Of a DNA stretch of 64,000 nt, positions 33,688-42,448 are shown piece by piece. Source of the DNA: Marinisporobacter balticus (lineage in GTDB: Bacteria; Bacillota; Clostridia; Peptostreptococcales; Thermotaleaceae); NCBI RefSeq assembly GCF_004345705.1, contig NZ_SLWV01000005.1:62001-126000 (forward strand), read 5' to 3'. The notes under the pieces are model-generated. The model worked only from the letters and a program-made list of their open reading frames with translations, was not told the origin of the DNA and ran no database searches. Position 1 is the stretch's first letter. Each line of letters opens with the position of its first letter. The translations under genes were made by a program, and so were the position numbers.

Positions 33688-33748
33688 TGTTTATATTTTC
33701 TCTAGGAATAATCAAAAACAAGTTCACTAATCTTGCTCGTTATTTCAA

Positions 33749-34702
33749 TTATTTTCTCATTACAATATACATGACATAAAAAATATACGACAAAAGCAAC
33801 CCTGACCCTTCTATTCGATTGATCTTATGATGTGTTTTAGAAAATATAAATAAAATGGTTGTATAACCGATCATAAATAATACATCTGCAAAAATTTTTT
33901 CCTCTACCTGTATAGGAGCGATCACAGCAGAGGTTCCTAATACAAATAAAATATTAAATATATTGCTGCCAATAATATTTCCTACAGCAATGTCCGTATG
34001 TTTCTTTACCGCTGCAGTAACACAAGTGATCATCTCCGGAAGAGACGTTCCTACAGCTACAATCGTTAGTCCTACTAACGTTTCGCTCATGCCAAAATCA
34101 TAAGCAATCATTTTACTGCTTCTTACTACAAGCTCTCCACCTAGGATAATTCCTACCAACCCTACTACGGTATAAAAAATATTTTTACGTGTATTTATTA
34201 CTACAGGCTCTTGTGCGTCCTCTTTTTTTTCCCTACTATTTCGAGCAACTTCAAAAATATAATATAAAAATATCATAAAAAAAGATAATAATACCAGCCC
34301 ATCTGCTCGTGACAATACATTATAGTCTATAGATTGCAAACGCACATCCATCATCAAGATAAATAATAAAATACTCGATAATAAAGTAAATGGTATTTCC
34401 TTCCTTACCGTCTCTTCTTCAACCCTCAAAGGACGAATGATTGCCGTAATGCCTATAATCAGAGAAATATTAAATAGATTGCTTCCGATGACATTGCCCA
34501 AAGAAATGCCATTACTTCCTTTCATTGCTGCGCGAATGCTTACAGCGGCTTCTGGAGAGCTTGTCCCAAATGCTACAATGGTGAGTCCCACAAGCATTGG
34601 TGAAATCCTAAGTATCTGTGCAATATTAGATGCCCCTTCAACAAAATAATCTGCCCCTTTGATAAGCAACACAAAGCTTAAAATCAAAATAAAATATGTC
34701 AT
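33749..34702 (-). CDS. Calcium/sodium antiporter (CaxA/YrbG family)
   Basis: Membrane exchanger of 317 residues with about ten segments arranged as two inverted repeats. Each repeat carries the alpha motif: GTSSPEAAVSI with GNVIGSNLFN in the first half, GTSLPEMITCV with GNIIGSNIFN in the second. The paired Glu residues coordinate the ion. It exports Ca2+ or Na+ in exchange for the other. ATG at 34702 follows GGGAGG. Ion preference is inferred from the family. Confidence 0.93.
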   Translation of the reverse strand: MTYFILILSFVLLIKGADYFVEGASNIAQILRISPMLVGLTIVAFGTSSPEAAVSIRAAMKGSNGISLGNVIGSNLFNISLIIGITAIIRPLRVEEETVRKEIPFTLLSSILLFILMMDVRLQSIDYNVLSRADGLVLLSFFMIFLYYIFEVARNSREKKEDAQEPVVINTRKNIFYTVVGLVGIILGGELVVRSSKMIAYDFGMSETLVGLTIVAVGTSLPEMITCVTAAVKKHTDIAVGNIIGSNIFNILFVLGTSAVIAPIQVEEKIFADVLFMIGYTTILFIFSKTHHKINRIEGSGLLLSYIFYVMYIVMRK

Positions 34703-34928
34703 ATTTTCCTCCCACAAAGTAATATAAAATTTTCTACATCACGCATTGTCTTATTGCTTCCTTTGTTGTACAACGTTAATATTTAATTCTGCTATAGATT
34801 AGTTTTACCATTCATTATAAAAATATTTCTTAAGGAATCATAAATCCTAAAACGTCTTTTATTTCTTGTCACTTACGCTTTCTTTATGATATATTAAGAA
34901 AACGATAAAAACCGAAGGAGTGTTTTAG

Positions 34929-35162
34929 ATGAGAGCAAAATTTTCTAAAATTCAAGATGTGAATAAATTTGTAGCCTTTGTTTCCACTTTAACCGGAAAG
35001 GTTTATTTAAAATCTGGAGAAATTAAAGTGAATGCAAAATCTATTATTGGTGCAATGTATATTTTACAAGAAAACCCTGACGATATCATTGTAGAAGTGG
35101 AAGTGCCAGAAGAACAAAAACTTGTTTTAACCTTCTTAATGCAGGGATCCCATCTGGGATAA
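34929..35162 (+). CDS. HPr-like protein lacking the catalytic histidine
   Basis: A 77-residue protein of the HPr fold. The segment INAKSIIGAM-like (VNAKSIIGAM, Ser38) matches HPr's NLKSIMGVM around regulatory Ser46. The first part, KFSKIQDVNKFVAFV, has no SGIHARP motif; position 15 of HPr would be near Lys7-Ile8. The protein therefore cannot accept phosphate from Enzyme I but may still be phosphorylated on the serine by an HPr kinase, like Bacillus Crh. CCGAAGGAG precedes ATG. The next gene, plsC, is on the same strand but is separated by a terminator. Confidence 0.75.
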   Translation: MRAKFSKIQDVNKFVAFVSTLTGKVYLKSGEIKVNAKSIIGAMYILQENPDDIIVEVEVPEEQKLVLTFLMQGSHLG

Positions 35163-35164
35163 TA

Positions 35165-35203
35165 AAGAAATCCTCCTTAACCATAAGCTAAAGAGGATTT
35201 CTT
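35165..35203 (+). terminator. Terminator of the HPr-like gene
   Basis: Inverted repeat AAGAAATCCTC / GAGGATTTCTT with a 17-base loop, only two bases beyond the stop codon. Confidence 0.75.
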
Positions 35204-35285
35204 ATTCCTCTAATCATTTAAATTCACTTATCTAAAAACTTCTATTCTATGGTATGATAAGAATAGGAAAGGACGTGATTTTTAC

Positions 35286-35996
35286 ATGTTTAGAACAATA
35301 TATATGATCATTTATTTTTTAGTAGATCAACTATTTCTATTGCCTACTTTATGGAAAGTTGAAAAGTTAGAAAGAGAAGGAAAAACAAAAGAAATAAATG
35401 ATTTAATCCATAGGACTGGATCTGATTGGGGTAAACGTATTGTCAATACAACAGGTTCAAAAGTATCCATATCAGGACTCGAAAATATACCACAAGGACC
35501 TATTTTGTTTGTAAGCAATCATCAAGGAAATTTGGATATTCCAATATTGCTTGGCTTTATTGATAAGCCAAAAGCCTTCATTGCAAAAATAGAGCTTTCT
35601 AAAATTCCTGTGTTTGGAAAGTGGATGCAAAAAGTAAAATGTATCTTCATAGACAGAGAAGATCCTAGACAGTCTTTAAGAGCTATCAATGAAGGAATAC
35701 AAACTTTGAAGAGTGGTTATTCTATGGTTGTTTTCCCTGAAGGGACAAGAAGCAAAGGCTCTCAAATGGGTGAATTTAAAAAAGGCAGTCTAAGACTTGC
35801 TACAAAAGCAAAAGTTCCGATCGTTCCTGTAACCATTGATGGTTCTTATAAGATCATGGAAGCTAACGGAAAATTTATCAAACCAGCAGAAGTGAAGATT
35901 ACGATCTCTGCACCTATTTATACAGAAAATCTTACAAAAGAAGCGGAAAGTCATCTTAGTGATCAAGTATATGAAGTAATTAAAAGCCATTTATAG
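35286..35996 (+). CDS. plsC: 1-acyl-sn-glycerol-3-phosphate acyltransferase PlsC
   Basis: Membrane-bound acyltransferase of 236 residues that makes phosphatidic acid from lysophosphatidate. It has the catalytic NHQGNLD (HX4D) motif (about residues 78-84), the substrate-binding FPEGTRS and the later VPIVPVTIDGSYKI. The N-terminal hydrophobic segment is a membrane anchor. It belongs to the AGPAT-type family and its exact acyl donor cannot be told. The convergent tailocin lysis cassette ends only 36 bases away. Confidence 0.92.
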   Translation: MFRTIYMIIYFLVDQLFLLPTLWKVEKLEREGKTKEINDLIHRTGSDWGKRIVNTTGSKVSISGLENIPQGPILFVSNHQGNLDIPILLGFIDKPKAFIAKIELSKIPVFGKWMQKVKCIFIDREDPRQSLRAINEGIQTLKSGYSMVVFPEGTRSKGSQMGEFKKGSLRLATKAKVPIVPVTIDGSYKIMEANGKFIKPAEVKITISAPIYTENLTKEAESHLSDQVYEVIKSHL

Positions 35997-36002
35997 CATA
36001 AC

Positions 36003-36034
36003 AAAAAAACGGCTAGGGGATAACCCCTAGCCTA
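36003..36034 (-). terminator. Terminator of the tailocin late operon
   Basis: Perfect GGCTAGGGG / CCCCTAGCC stem with a four-base loop, followed on the minus strand by seven T residues. It overlaps the endolysin stop codon and is the only strong terminator of the 15 kb phage-tail operon. Confidence 0.92.
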
Positions 36035-36418
36035 TCTCATGTCCCAATAAGCATATCCTCTTGGGTGTGGATTGTCTCTTACATCAACATGCGTGAAAGT
36101 ATCATAAATACCTATTCCCGTAAATCCCATCTTCACTGCAAGCTTTGCAATCTCCTCAGGTGAAAATCCAACGATTCGAATATCAGCAGCTTTTCCCAAT
36201 ATATGCTGACTCTTTGGAGAACCATTGATTTTCTTATTATATGCAGGTGAACGGTATCCAGAGTTTATAATAATGGGTCTACCGATCTTCTCTCTCATTT
36301 CTTGAAGCATCATTATCAGCCTACAATCATATAACGCCTCATTTTTTCCTTCCTTACAAACAAACTCAGAGAGTTTAAAATTTTTTGATACATTTATATC
36401 CGTCACAATCTTAAACAT
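36032..36418 (-). CDS. Tailocin endolysin, peptidase M15 (D,D-/L-Ala-D-Glu-type) family
   Basis: A 128-residue cell-wall hydrolase of the peptidase M15A/M15_3 family. The zinc-site pattern is RSPAYNKKINGSPKSQHILGKAADI (His and Asp) and later DTFTHVDVR (His). It has no signal peptide, so it needs the holin upstream to reach the peptidoglycan. ATG at 36418 follows GGAGGGATGAT. It is the last gene of the cluster, so it would lyse the producer and free the particles. Confidence 0.88.
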   Translation of the reverse strand: MFKIVTDINVSKNFKLSEFVCKEGKNEALYDCRLIMMLQEMREKIGRPIIINSGYRSPAYNKKINGSPKSQHILGKAADIRIVGFSPEEIAKLAVKMGFTGIGIYDTFTHVDVRDNPHPRGYAYWDMR

Positions 36419-36419
36419 A

Positions 36420-36830
36420 TCATCCCTCCATTTCATTATTCTCTTCCTTCATTTTCTTTAACACCTTCACAATAAATCCAGGTAAAGGCACTCCCAAAAC
36501 AGCAAGATTCTCTGCAATAGATATCCCTTCATTGGCTATATAAAAATAAATCGTCATTGTTCTAAAACCATGATTTCCCCCTGCCGCTACCAAATCCATC
36601 TGATGCGCCAATATAATGACAATAAAAATAGCCGCCTTCTTTAGCAGCCCCTTGTGTCCTATTTCACTAGATACTTCTTTATTTTTAAATCCTTTCATCA
36701 ATCCTGTTACATAGTCTGTTACAATCAATATTACTAAGATATTTATAATACTATTCCACTCTCCAATCAATACACTCATTGCAGTACCTAAGCCTGCAAT
36801 GAGCATGTTTAAACTAATTTTTAGATCCAT
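36420..36830 (-). CDS. Tailocin holin (phage_holin_4 / TcdE-type)
   Basis: A 136-residue membrane protein of the phage holin 4 family, like TcdE and BhlA-type holins. Hydrophobic segments include INMLIAGLGTAMSVLIGEW and IINILVILIVTDYVTGLMKG with the family motif DYVTGL. A charged tail EENNEMEG ends it. It forms membrane holes that let the endolysin out. ATG at 36830 has AAGGAAG six bases upstream. The endolysin gene follows one base after the stop. Confidence 0.9.
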   Translation of the reverse strand: MDLKISLNMLIAGLGTAMSVLIGEWNSIINILVILIVTDYVTGLMKGFKNKEVSSEIGHKGLLKKAAIFIVIILAHQMDLVAAGGNHGFRTMTIYFYIANEGISIAENLAVLGVPLPGFIVKVLKKMKEENNEMEG

Positions 36831-36937
36831 TGGCATCTTCCTTTTTTGTTTTTATAGATTTCGTGTGGTTTTGAATAAAAAATAACACCGTTAATAGTTC
36901 ATGGTAGGTTGAATATTATTTGTGTCGTGATATTTTC

Positions 36938-37117
36938 CTATTGCGTTAATCTTTCTATTTCAATTTCTGCTTTTCTTACTTCTGCTTCTTGCCTAATAGT
37001 AGACTTTGTACCATCTTGTAAAGCCACTTCTGTAGTTGGAATATTCTCTAATTGCATTCTATTTGCTAATAATAATATTGCATAAGCATTTACCAATCTT
37101 TGTTGTACTAATGTCAT
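36938..37117 (-). CDS. Small tailocin protein (CD1375-like)
   Basis: A 59-residue protein (MTLVQQRLVNAYAILLLANR, then EVALQDGTKS and AEVRKAEIEIERLTQ) that overlaps the preceding small gene by ATGA. It resembles the CD1375-type small proteins seen between fibre and holin genes in clostridial tailocins. The function is unknown. A helical protein with a leucine-rich centre. Confidence 0.6.
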   Translation of the reverse strand: MTLVQQRLVNAYAILLLANRMQLENIPTTEVALQDGTKSTIRQEAEVRKAEIEIERLTQ

Positions 37118-37257
37118 ATTAATCCAACCTCCCCTAAAAGATTTAATATCTGTATTTCAATTTCTGCTTTTTTTATTTCTTCCTCTGTAGGTTTGATGCT
37201 TTCCAATGTTTTTTCATCTTCAATTTGTTGTTTCGATTTCCATGTTATTTTTGCCAT
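37114..37257 (-). CDS. Small tailocin protein, XkdX-position
   Basis: A 47-residue, strongly charged helix (MAKITWKSKQQIEDEKTLES, then TEEEIKKAEIEIQILNLLGEVGLI). Its ATG shares one base with the stop of the 104-residue gene upstream, and its stop overlaps the next small gene, so translation is coupled. It occupies the place of XkdX-like proteins in PBSX-type clusters. Function unknown. Confidence 0.6.
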   Translation of the reverse strand: MAKITWKSKQQIEDEKTLESIKPTEEEIKKAEIEIQILNLLGEVGLI

Positions 37258-37571
37258 TACGACACCTCCTGCCAAGTTGGAAATCTTTCTTCGTATATTG
37301 CATCCTCTCCTATATAATTAAGCAATATTACATTCAAAACTCCATTTTTTCTTTCTGCACTTAATATAGGGTTAATTGGTAGGATTGTTTCAATATCTTG
37401 CAGTATACCATCACCTACATTTATAAAATTAAAGGTATCCGACTGTTCTTTATAAGTCATTTCACCTTCTACTTCTTTAATCGGTATTTTATGAACCACC
37501 GTTACATTTTCACCTTTAAAAGAATATTCCAAAATTTCCTCATTTCTTTGTGGACTATACAGAATTCTCAT
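37257..37571 (-). CDS. Hypothetical tailocin protein after the second fibre
   Basis: A 104-residue protein (MRILYSPQRNEEILEYSFKG, then VGDGILQDIETILPINPILSA) with a beta-rich pattern and a C-terminal FPTWQEVS. The start ATG overlaps the fibre stop (TGATG). It resembles small fibre-associated chaperones or fibre-tip proteins by position only. I do not recognise a family. Confidence 0.6.
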   Translation of the reverse strand: MRILYSPQRNEEILEYSFKGENVTVVHKIPIKEVEGEMTYKEQSDTFNFINVGDGILQDIETILPINPILSAERKNGVLNVILLNYIGEDAIYEERFPTWQEVS

Positions 37572-38617
37572 CACTTCCACCTTCCTATCGCCGTTAAGAA
37601 CACACTTCTAACGTTTGATCCCATTGTTATTGTTCTATCAAATTTTATTTGCCAATGTGTCCCTGTTGTAATCAGCGCAGAATTTCCATATTGTTCATAT
37701 TGTCCCGCTGTTATAGGACTTTCAAAAGAATGTGATCCTTTCACTCCTCCACCAATAAATGTTGCGGGATAAGGAAAAGATTGAAGGTCTGTTATTTCAA
37801 AGTTAGCTACCCTAGAAGAATGACATATCTGAAGACCATTATCATACCTGATATATTCACCATTCGAATTACTACCATATTCCACTACTGCATTTAAATC
37901 TACTGCTGGACTAAAGTTTGATGTAGCTGCAACTAAATTTGCCGTGCCACTGTTCTTTATTGTTGCTATTGAAGTGCCCGAGTTACTATATGCTTTTAGA
38001 TTTATAGACACAGAATTCAAAGAATTTGCAGCCTTGACAATCCTACAAGCCCATTTTCCTGTATCTTTTACATATATATCTGATATATTAAATAACGATC
38101 TAGTATGAGATGATAAACTTGCATATTTACTTTTTTGTGCGAATATTGTTCCGTTACCTACTGAAATATCAAACCTCTTAACAATAGCCCCAACAGCAAT
38201 GTTTGCGTTCCATCCACTTGATAGTGTAATTTCTAACCTTCCAGTAAATATACCACTAAATTCTATTTCAACTTCCTGCTGATTAGCCTGGTCGGTAAAA
38301 TTGAAATTAATACTTTTTTCTATTGTCCAGTTATTCACAGTTAAACTTGGTACATCTAAATTACCACTCATCACATCTCCTGCTTTTTTCACAGTTTCAG
38401 CCAAATGTGACACAACTTTTCTATTTACTTCATTAATCGCTCCCACATATGCTTTATTCCCTGTTTCTAAATTTTCATTTAAAACAGTTCCTTCAGCTAA
38501 ACACTTTATTACACCATCAATCTTTTCATTATCCTCCACAAAATCCTGTCTCTTTGGATATTCATTTCCCTGCCACTGGTTAAGTCCTAGATACTCTGTT
38601 TTGTTTTTACTTGGCAT
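37571..38617 (-). CDS. Tail fibre 2 (receptor-binding, second module)
   Basis: A 348-residue fibre-like protein. The N-terminus (KTEYLGLNQWQGNEYPKRQDFVEDNEKID) is a short baseplate-attachment helix, followed by a coiled segment (EVNRKVVSHLAETVKKAGDV) and a beta-rich shaft. The C-terminus ends in GTHWQIKFDRTITMGSN and VRSVFLTAIGRWK, a tip found in Firmicute phage fibres and consistent with receptor binding. It is the last part of module 2. The host target is not evident. Confidence 0.75.
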   Translation of the reverse strand: MPSKNKTEYLGLNQWQGNEYPKRQDFVEDNEKIDGVIKCLAEGTVLNENLETGNKAYVGAINEVNRKVVSHLAETVKKAGDVMSGNLDVPSLTVNNWTIEKSINFNFTDQANQQEVEIEFSGIFTGRLEITLSSGWNANIAVGAIVKRFDISVGNGTIFAQKSKYASLSSHTRSLFNISDIYVKDTGKWACRIVKAANSLNSVSINLKAYSNSGTSIATIKNSGTANLVAATSNFSPAVDLNAVVEYGSNSNGEYIRYDNGLQICHSSRVANFEITDLQSFPYPATFIGGGVKGSHSFESPITAGQYEQYGNSALITTGTHWQIKFDRTITMGSNVRSVFLTAIGRWK

Positions 38618-39169
38618 TTATAATCCCTCCTTGTGTATTTCAAATTCATCCCAAATAAGATTTAATCCATCCCACTGATCCCAAGTTTTGTTATAACGAT
38701 CAAACTCATTCCAAATAAGATAATTAAAAATATATGCAATTCCCAAATGTGCTGGCTTGATGTCTTCTAATGCATTCTGTAAATCAGCTATATTAGGTGG
38801 TGTGCCATAGATACTGATAAACTCAATATTGATTTTTCCATCAAAAGTCACTTTCACATCTCCATTTGTATATGCATCTGATACCAACTTGATTAAATCG
38901 CGGTCTACCTTTCCTGTACCTCTCCACTTAGACTTAATGGTACTTCTTCGGTCTTCATAACTTCGATAAAGATCCGTTATAATCCCTAATTCCTGCTCAT
39001 ATATACTAAGTGCCCATATAGCAGTATCTATTGATAATTGTTTTTTTAAATCTTCTATCGTTAATGCTTTTTCATCTAGCTCCTGTCCTTGTATATCCAA
39101 CAAACTTTGAAATATTTTTGATTTTTGTTCATAAAAAGGTAAAGCTTTCAGCATTCTTTGGCTAATCAA
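38618..39169 (-). CDS. DUF2313/XkdU-like baseplate protein, second copy
   Basis: A 183-residue protein of the DUF2313 (YmfQ/XkdU) family, which links baseplate wedges to fibres. It carries the conserved STIKSKWRGTGKVDRDLI and IKPAHLGIAYIFNYLIWNEFD segments and the typical WDQWDGLNLIWDEFEIHKEGL end. It overlaps baseplate J (copy 2) by eight bases. It is a paralogue of the gene at 42449, sharing the KSK-RG-G-V and AxPPNxxDLxNAxExIKPAH core but diverged elsewhere. Confidence 0.88.
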   Translation of the reverse strand: MISQRMLKALPFYEQKSKIFQSLLDIQGQELDEKALTIEDLKKQLSIDTAIWALSIYEQELGIITDLYRSYEDRRSTIKSKWRGTGKVDRDLIKLVSDAYTNGDVKVTFDGKINIEFISIYGTPPNIADLQNALEDIKPAHLGIAYIFNYLIWNEFDRYNKTWDQWDGLNLIWDEFEIHKEGL

Positions 39170-40256
39170 TGTTCACCCCTCCTAGCACAGGCACATCTGC
39201 ATTGCCTATAGGGATATTTTTCTTCTGTCCATTAATGGTGAACTCAGAAAAATCAACAATTCCTTTTGAATCCAAAATAATACTTGTGATTTTGTTATAG
39301 CTTACCTTATTTTCTCTAAATGCAATTTGTCTCAAATAAGCAGTAATATTATCTTCTATATCCTTTTTCATGATATCATTTGGTACAGAAGGGTCTTTTT
39401 CTTCTAGTGTAAAAGAAATATCTAATATTACAGGATTTGCACTCACAACAGTACAAAATGCCCCAATAGGTGCTTTTCCTTCTCCACACCCCCATATAAC
39501 TTTCTCTTCTGAATCAATTTTGGGGTCAATATAGTTTTGCACTTTTTCCACCAAATTAGGATTTGCTGGTTTTTTATTGGAATCAATAATAATCACCTTT
39601 ACTGTATTGGGCTTATCCTCTGGTAGAGAAATAACTTTCACGTCTCCCACCCCAGTTACTTCCTTTGCCCAATTTCGATAATGATACTTGTTTCCTGATG
39701 TTGCAGGAGTCTGTATCCTTTCATAATACCTTTGTAAAAGTTCTTCATCCATTTCAGCATCATATCCACTTTTAAAAGCTTCTTTATTTGTAGCACTTTT
39801 TAATCCTGCAAGCGTAACAGGAAAATATTGAATTGATCCTGCTGGCACATTACCTATGACACCATAGCTTTCACACACTACCAAAACATCTACATGCCCA
39901 GTATCATCAATGGTTTTATTTTCTTTGATGATAAAATTTACGGTATCACTTGCAATCAAGTCATTCTCATTTACTTTGGCTCCTTTTGTTCCTGTGATGG
40001 TCACATATCCTGCTGCTTTTGTTGCAGGTTTTCTTTTAATCCCTGTTCTTTCATGGATTCTTTGTTCTAGCTCTAAATCTTTTAGATTTTTCATCATTAA
40101 TTTTTTTGTTACTGTTTCTATTGATTTTTCCATATTCTCTATTTCTATTGCAACAGGTTTTAATGCATCATAAAAAAAAGAACCTTGTGATTTGTCATAA
40201 AGCTCTGATACACTATTTAACATTCGATTTTGTATGGTTTCTCTATTCTCTATCAT
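39162..40256 (-). CDS. Baseplate J (XkdT-like), second copy
   Basis: A 364-residue baseplate wedge protein of the baseplate J family, homologous to T4 gp6. Shared hallmarks with the copy at 42979 are SFFYDALKPVAIE, the RKPATKAAG segment, GNVPAGSIQYFPV, a GYDAEMDEELLQRYY block and SGNKYHYRNWAKEVTGVGDVKV. Divergence between the copies is substantial, suggesting an old duplication or acquisition. AGGTGAAACGCA precedes ATG. It leads module 2. Confidence 0.92.
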   Translation of the reverse strand: MIENRETIQNRMLNSVSELYDKSQGSFFYDALKPVAIEIENMEKSIETVTKKLMMKNLKDLELEQRIHERTGIKRKPATKAAGYVTITGTKGAKVNENDLIASDTVNFIIKENKTIDDTGHVDVLVVCESYGVIGNVPAGSIQYFPVTLAGLKSATNKEAFKSGYDAEMDEELLQRYYERIQTPATSGNKYHYRNWAKEVTGVGDVKVISLPEDKPNTVKVIIIDSNKKPANPNLVEKVQNYIDPKIDSEEKVIWGCGEGKAPIGAFCTVVSANPVILDISFTLEEKDPSVPNDIMKKDIEDNITAYLRQIAFRENKVSYNKITSIILDSKGIVDFSEFTINGQKKNIPIGNADVPVLGGVNID

Positions 40257-40296
40257 TGCGTTTCACCTCCAAGTAAAAAATAAATAAAAATAACAC

Positions 40297-40467
40297 CTAT
40301 GCTACAGGCGACACTTCTGGTTTGATCATATTCATCAATTCATCGTACTGCTGTTTTGAAAGTTTCTCTTCTGTAAATAATCCCATGACAAAGATGGCTA
40401 ATTCATTCAAATCTACATGTGGATTTTTCATCTCAATAATTCTTTTTGCTAATTTGTAAAGATACAT
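40297..40467 (-). CDS. Small tailocin protein between the two modules
   Basis: A 56-residue, helical protein (MYLYKLAKRIIEMKNPHVDL, then FTEEKLSKQQYDELMNMI) with AAGGGAGTGA at a good distance from ATG. It is not long enough to have been listed among the larger frames. Its place right after fibre 1 suits an XkdW/XkdX-type small protein or fibre chaperone. Function unknown. Confidence 0.6.
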   Translation of the reverse strand: MYLYKLAKRIIEMKNPHVDLNELAIFVMGLFTEEKLSKQQYDELMNMIKPEVSPVA

Positions 40468-40481
40468 AAAATCACTCCCTT

Positions 40482-42437
40482 TTATTTTTCTAGTATCAAT
40501 AAACGCATTTCCATGTTGAATAAATGTGCATCTGTTTGAAGCATATAGTCCTTTAGTATATCTGCATTTTGATTGGATAATTTTCCAATACTTTCAACTT
40601 CTCCTGCAACATCCATTGGCACTGATAAAACTATTTCTTGCCCAGCATGATAAGCTGATCGAATGACACCCTCTACAATATATCTTCCTGCTTCAAGTCC
40701 TGTAATCATTTTTCCATTACTAGACAATACCCCTTCTACATCTTTCCATACACCATCATCTAGCTTTTGTAATTTGTCTATAAATTCTATTGGATAATCT
40801 AGTATGATACTAGTTTCTGTAGCAAAATAAGACTTCCTTAAATAAGGTTCCATAATAATAGTGGTTCCTTCTCCATAATTTTCAAGGCTACCGGTAATAG
40901 AAAAACCTTCTTCACCGTTTTGGTATATTTGGGGCTGCGCTAACTGATAAATTAGGACTGGTGAATTATTATTAAGCCATGTAATTGCATCAGATAAAAT
41001 TCCAGTTGTAATTGGAACACGAATCCATATATATCCACTTGAAAGGAAATCAAATGTATAAGGAATGTCTGAATTTACGATACCTTTTCTGATAAATTGA
41101 GTGCCATTTATATTTACAATATTTTTACTAAAATCTACATTTTGTAAAGTCGTTTGTAGTGCGAATGAATTAGTATTTATACTAGAAGCAGAAGCCCAAT
41201 TTTGATTACTATTTAAAATAATTTTTCCTGTCCTCTTATACAATTTTTCCTCGATAACTTCATCTTTAGCGACTACTTGACCGTTACTGTCATATATAGC
41301 GTTCATTGTTTCGATTTCGCCTGTAGATGGATTGATTTTTTGAATGTATTGGTTGGATTCCGTATATTTCTCATAATCTATTGCCGTATTACCTTCATTA
41401 AATACTACATTGACTTCTATTTGTTGCAAACTACCGTAATTACTAAACATATCAAGTCCGTATAACCCTGTAGGTTTATCCCAATTAAAAGCAACATTAT
41501 CATATATTTGTTTCTCTGTTACACCTTCACGAAGCACAGCTATACTCATTAAAATTGCTGATCCAGTTATTATCAACTCATTATATTTTTTTACTATATA
41601 TTGTTTTCCATTTTGAAGATAAACTGGCATATATCCTCTTGCTCTAGATCCAGTATTGTCTCTATTGTCAAATATAAGTTTTTCACCATTCCATGTAACT
41701 GGTTCATATGTTGAGGTAACTTTTATTCCAGATTCATTTGCTAAGTTCTTACCATGTGACATATTCCTAAACGAGCAAACTGTAGATTTAGTGCCGATAA
41801 TGAACGGTTTGACTGTGTCGGTTTCTTCTAAAAGTATTTCTTCAAAAACAAAAGTACCTGTTGCAACATTATCCAACCAAATTTCAATATATTGCGTTGT
41901 ACTGCCTGTTGTAAATGTTCGGTACAATTCACCATCATATAAAGCAAAATTGCTTACTCCATTTTCATATACTCTTACCCTCGCATTTGCAGTTAATGAG
42001 TTTTTCACGCTTATTGTGTATTTCTGATTAGGCTTAACAGGTATGTTTATTAATTTTGAAACTTGACCGATTGCAGTAGCATTTAATGTAACTTTAGTAG
42101 GACTATTTACTGTTACGTTTGCATGTAAATTCCACTTTCCACTATCAAAATTTGGTACTAAATTTGTTCTAGTAACCCCATCTATCTTCGGACTAACTTG
42201 CCCTTTAACGCAGTTCCCACCAACATCAATAATCGACTTAGTTGTAGGTCCAACTATTTTATAATCTGGTATGTGAATATCTTCCTCTATTTTTGTTATT
42301 CTACTCCTATCTTCTTCTACTGCTTGATCGATTGTATCCCAATTTTTATTCAACATTTTTTCTATATCAAAATATTCATTGCCATCTGTTTTAGGATCGG
42401 CTTTATATAACTTTAGATTTTGTGTATTATTTGACAT
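40482..42437 (-). CDS. Tail fibre 1 (large, first module)
   Basis: A 651-residue fibre protein. Residues 1-35 have the attachment motif DGNEYFDIEKMLNKNWDTIDQ, shared with the N-termini of many Firmicute tail fibres, followed by a coiled coil (VEEDRSRITKIEED). The middle carries a beta-sandwich (carbohydrate-binding-like) with KLINIPVKPNQKYTISVKNS. The C-terminus ends in a coiled-coil trimerisation helix (SNQNADILKDYMLQTDAHLFN, then MEMRLLILEK). Several internal stretches suggest glycan-binding modules, but the ligand is unknown. It is almost twice the size of fibre 2. Confidence 0.78.
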   Translation of the reverse strand: MSNNTQNLKLYKADPKTDGNEYFDIEKMLNKNWDTIDQAVEEDRSRITKIEEDIHIPDYKIVGPTTKSIIDVGGNCVKGQVSPKIDGVTRTNLVPNFDSGKWNLHANVTVNSPTKVTLNATAIGQVSKLINIPVKPNQKYTISVKNSLTANARVRVYENGVSNFALYDGELYRTFTTGSTTQYIEIWLDNVATGTFVFEEILLEETDTVKPFIIGTKSTVCSFRNMSHGKNLANESGIKVTSTYEPVTWNGEKLIFDNRDNTGSRARGYMPVYLQNGKQYIVKKYNELIITGSAILMSIAVLREGVTEKQIYDNVAFNWDKPTGLYGLDMFSNYGSLQQIEVNVVFNEGNTAIDYEKYTESNQYIQKINPSTGEIETMNAIYDSNGQVVAKDEVIEEKLYKRTGKIILNSNQNWASASSINTNSFALQTTLQNVDFSKNIVNINGTQFIRKGIVNSDIPYTFDFLSSGYIWIRVPITTGILSDAITWLNNNSPVLIYQLAQPQIYQNGEEGFSITGSLENYGEGTTIIMEPYLRKSYFATETSIILDYPIEFIDKLQKLDDGVWKDVEGVLSSNGKMITGLEAGRYIVEGVIRSAYHAGQEIVLSVPMDVAGEVESIGKLSNQNADILKDYMLQTDAHLFNMEMRLLILEK

Positions 42438-42448
42438 TTTGTCACCTC

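Noticed and set aside
40482..42437. Diversity-generating retroelement acting on the fibre
   Set aside because: No reverse transcriptase gene or template/variable repeat pair is present in the window.
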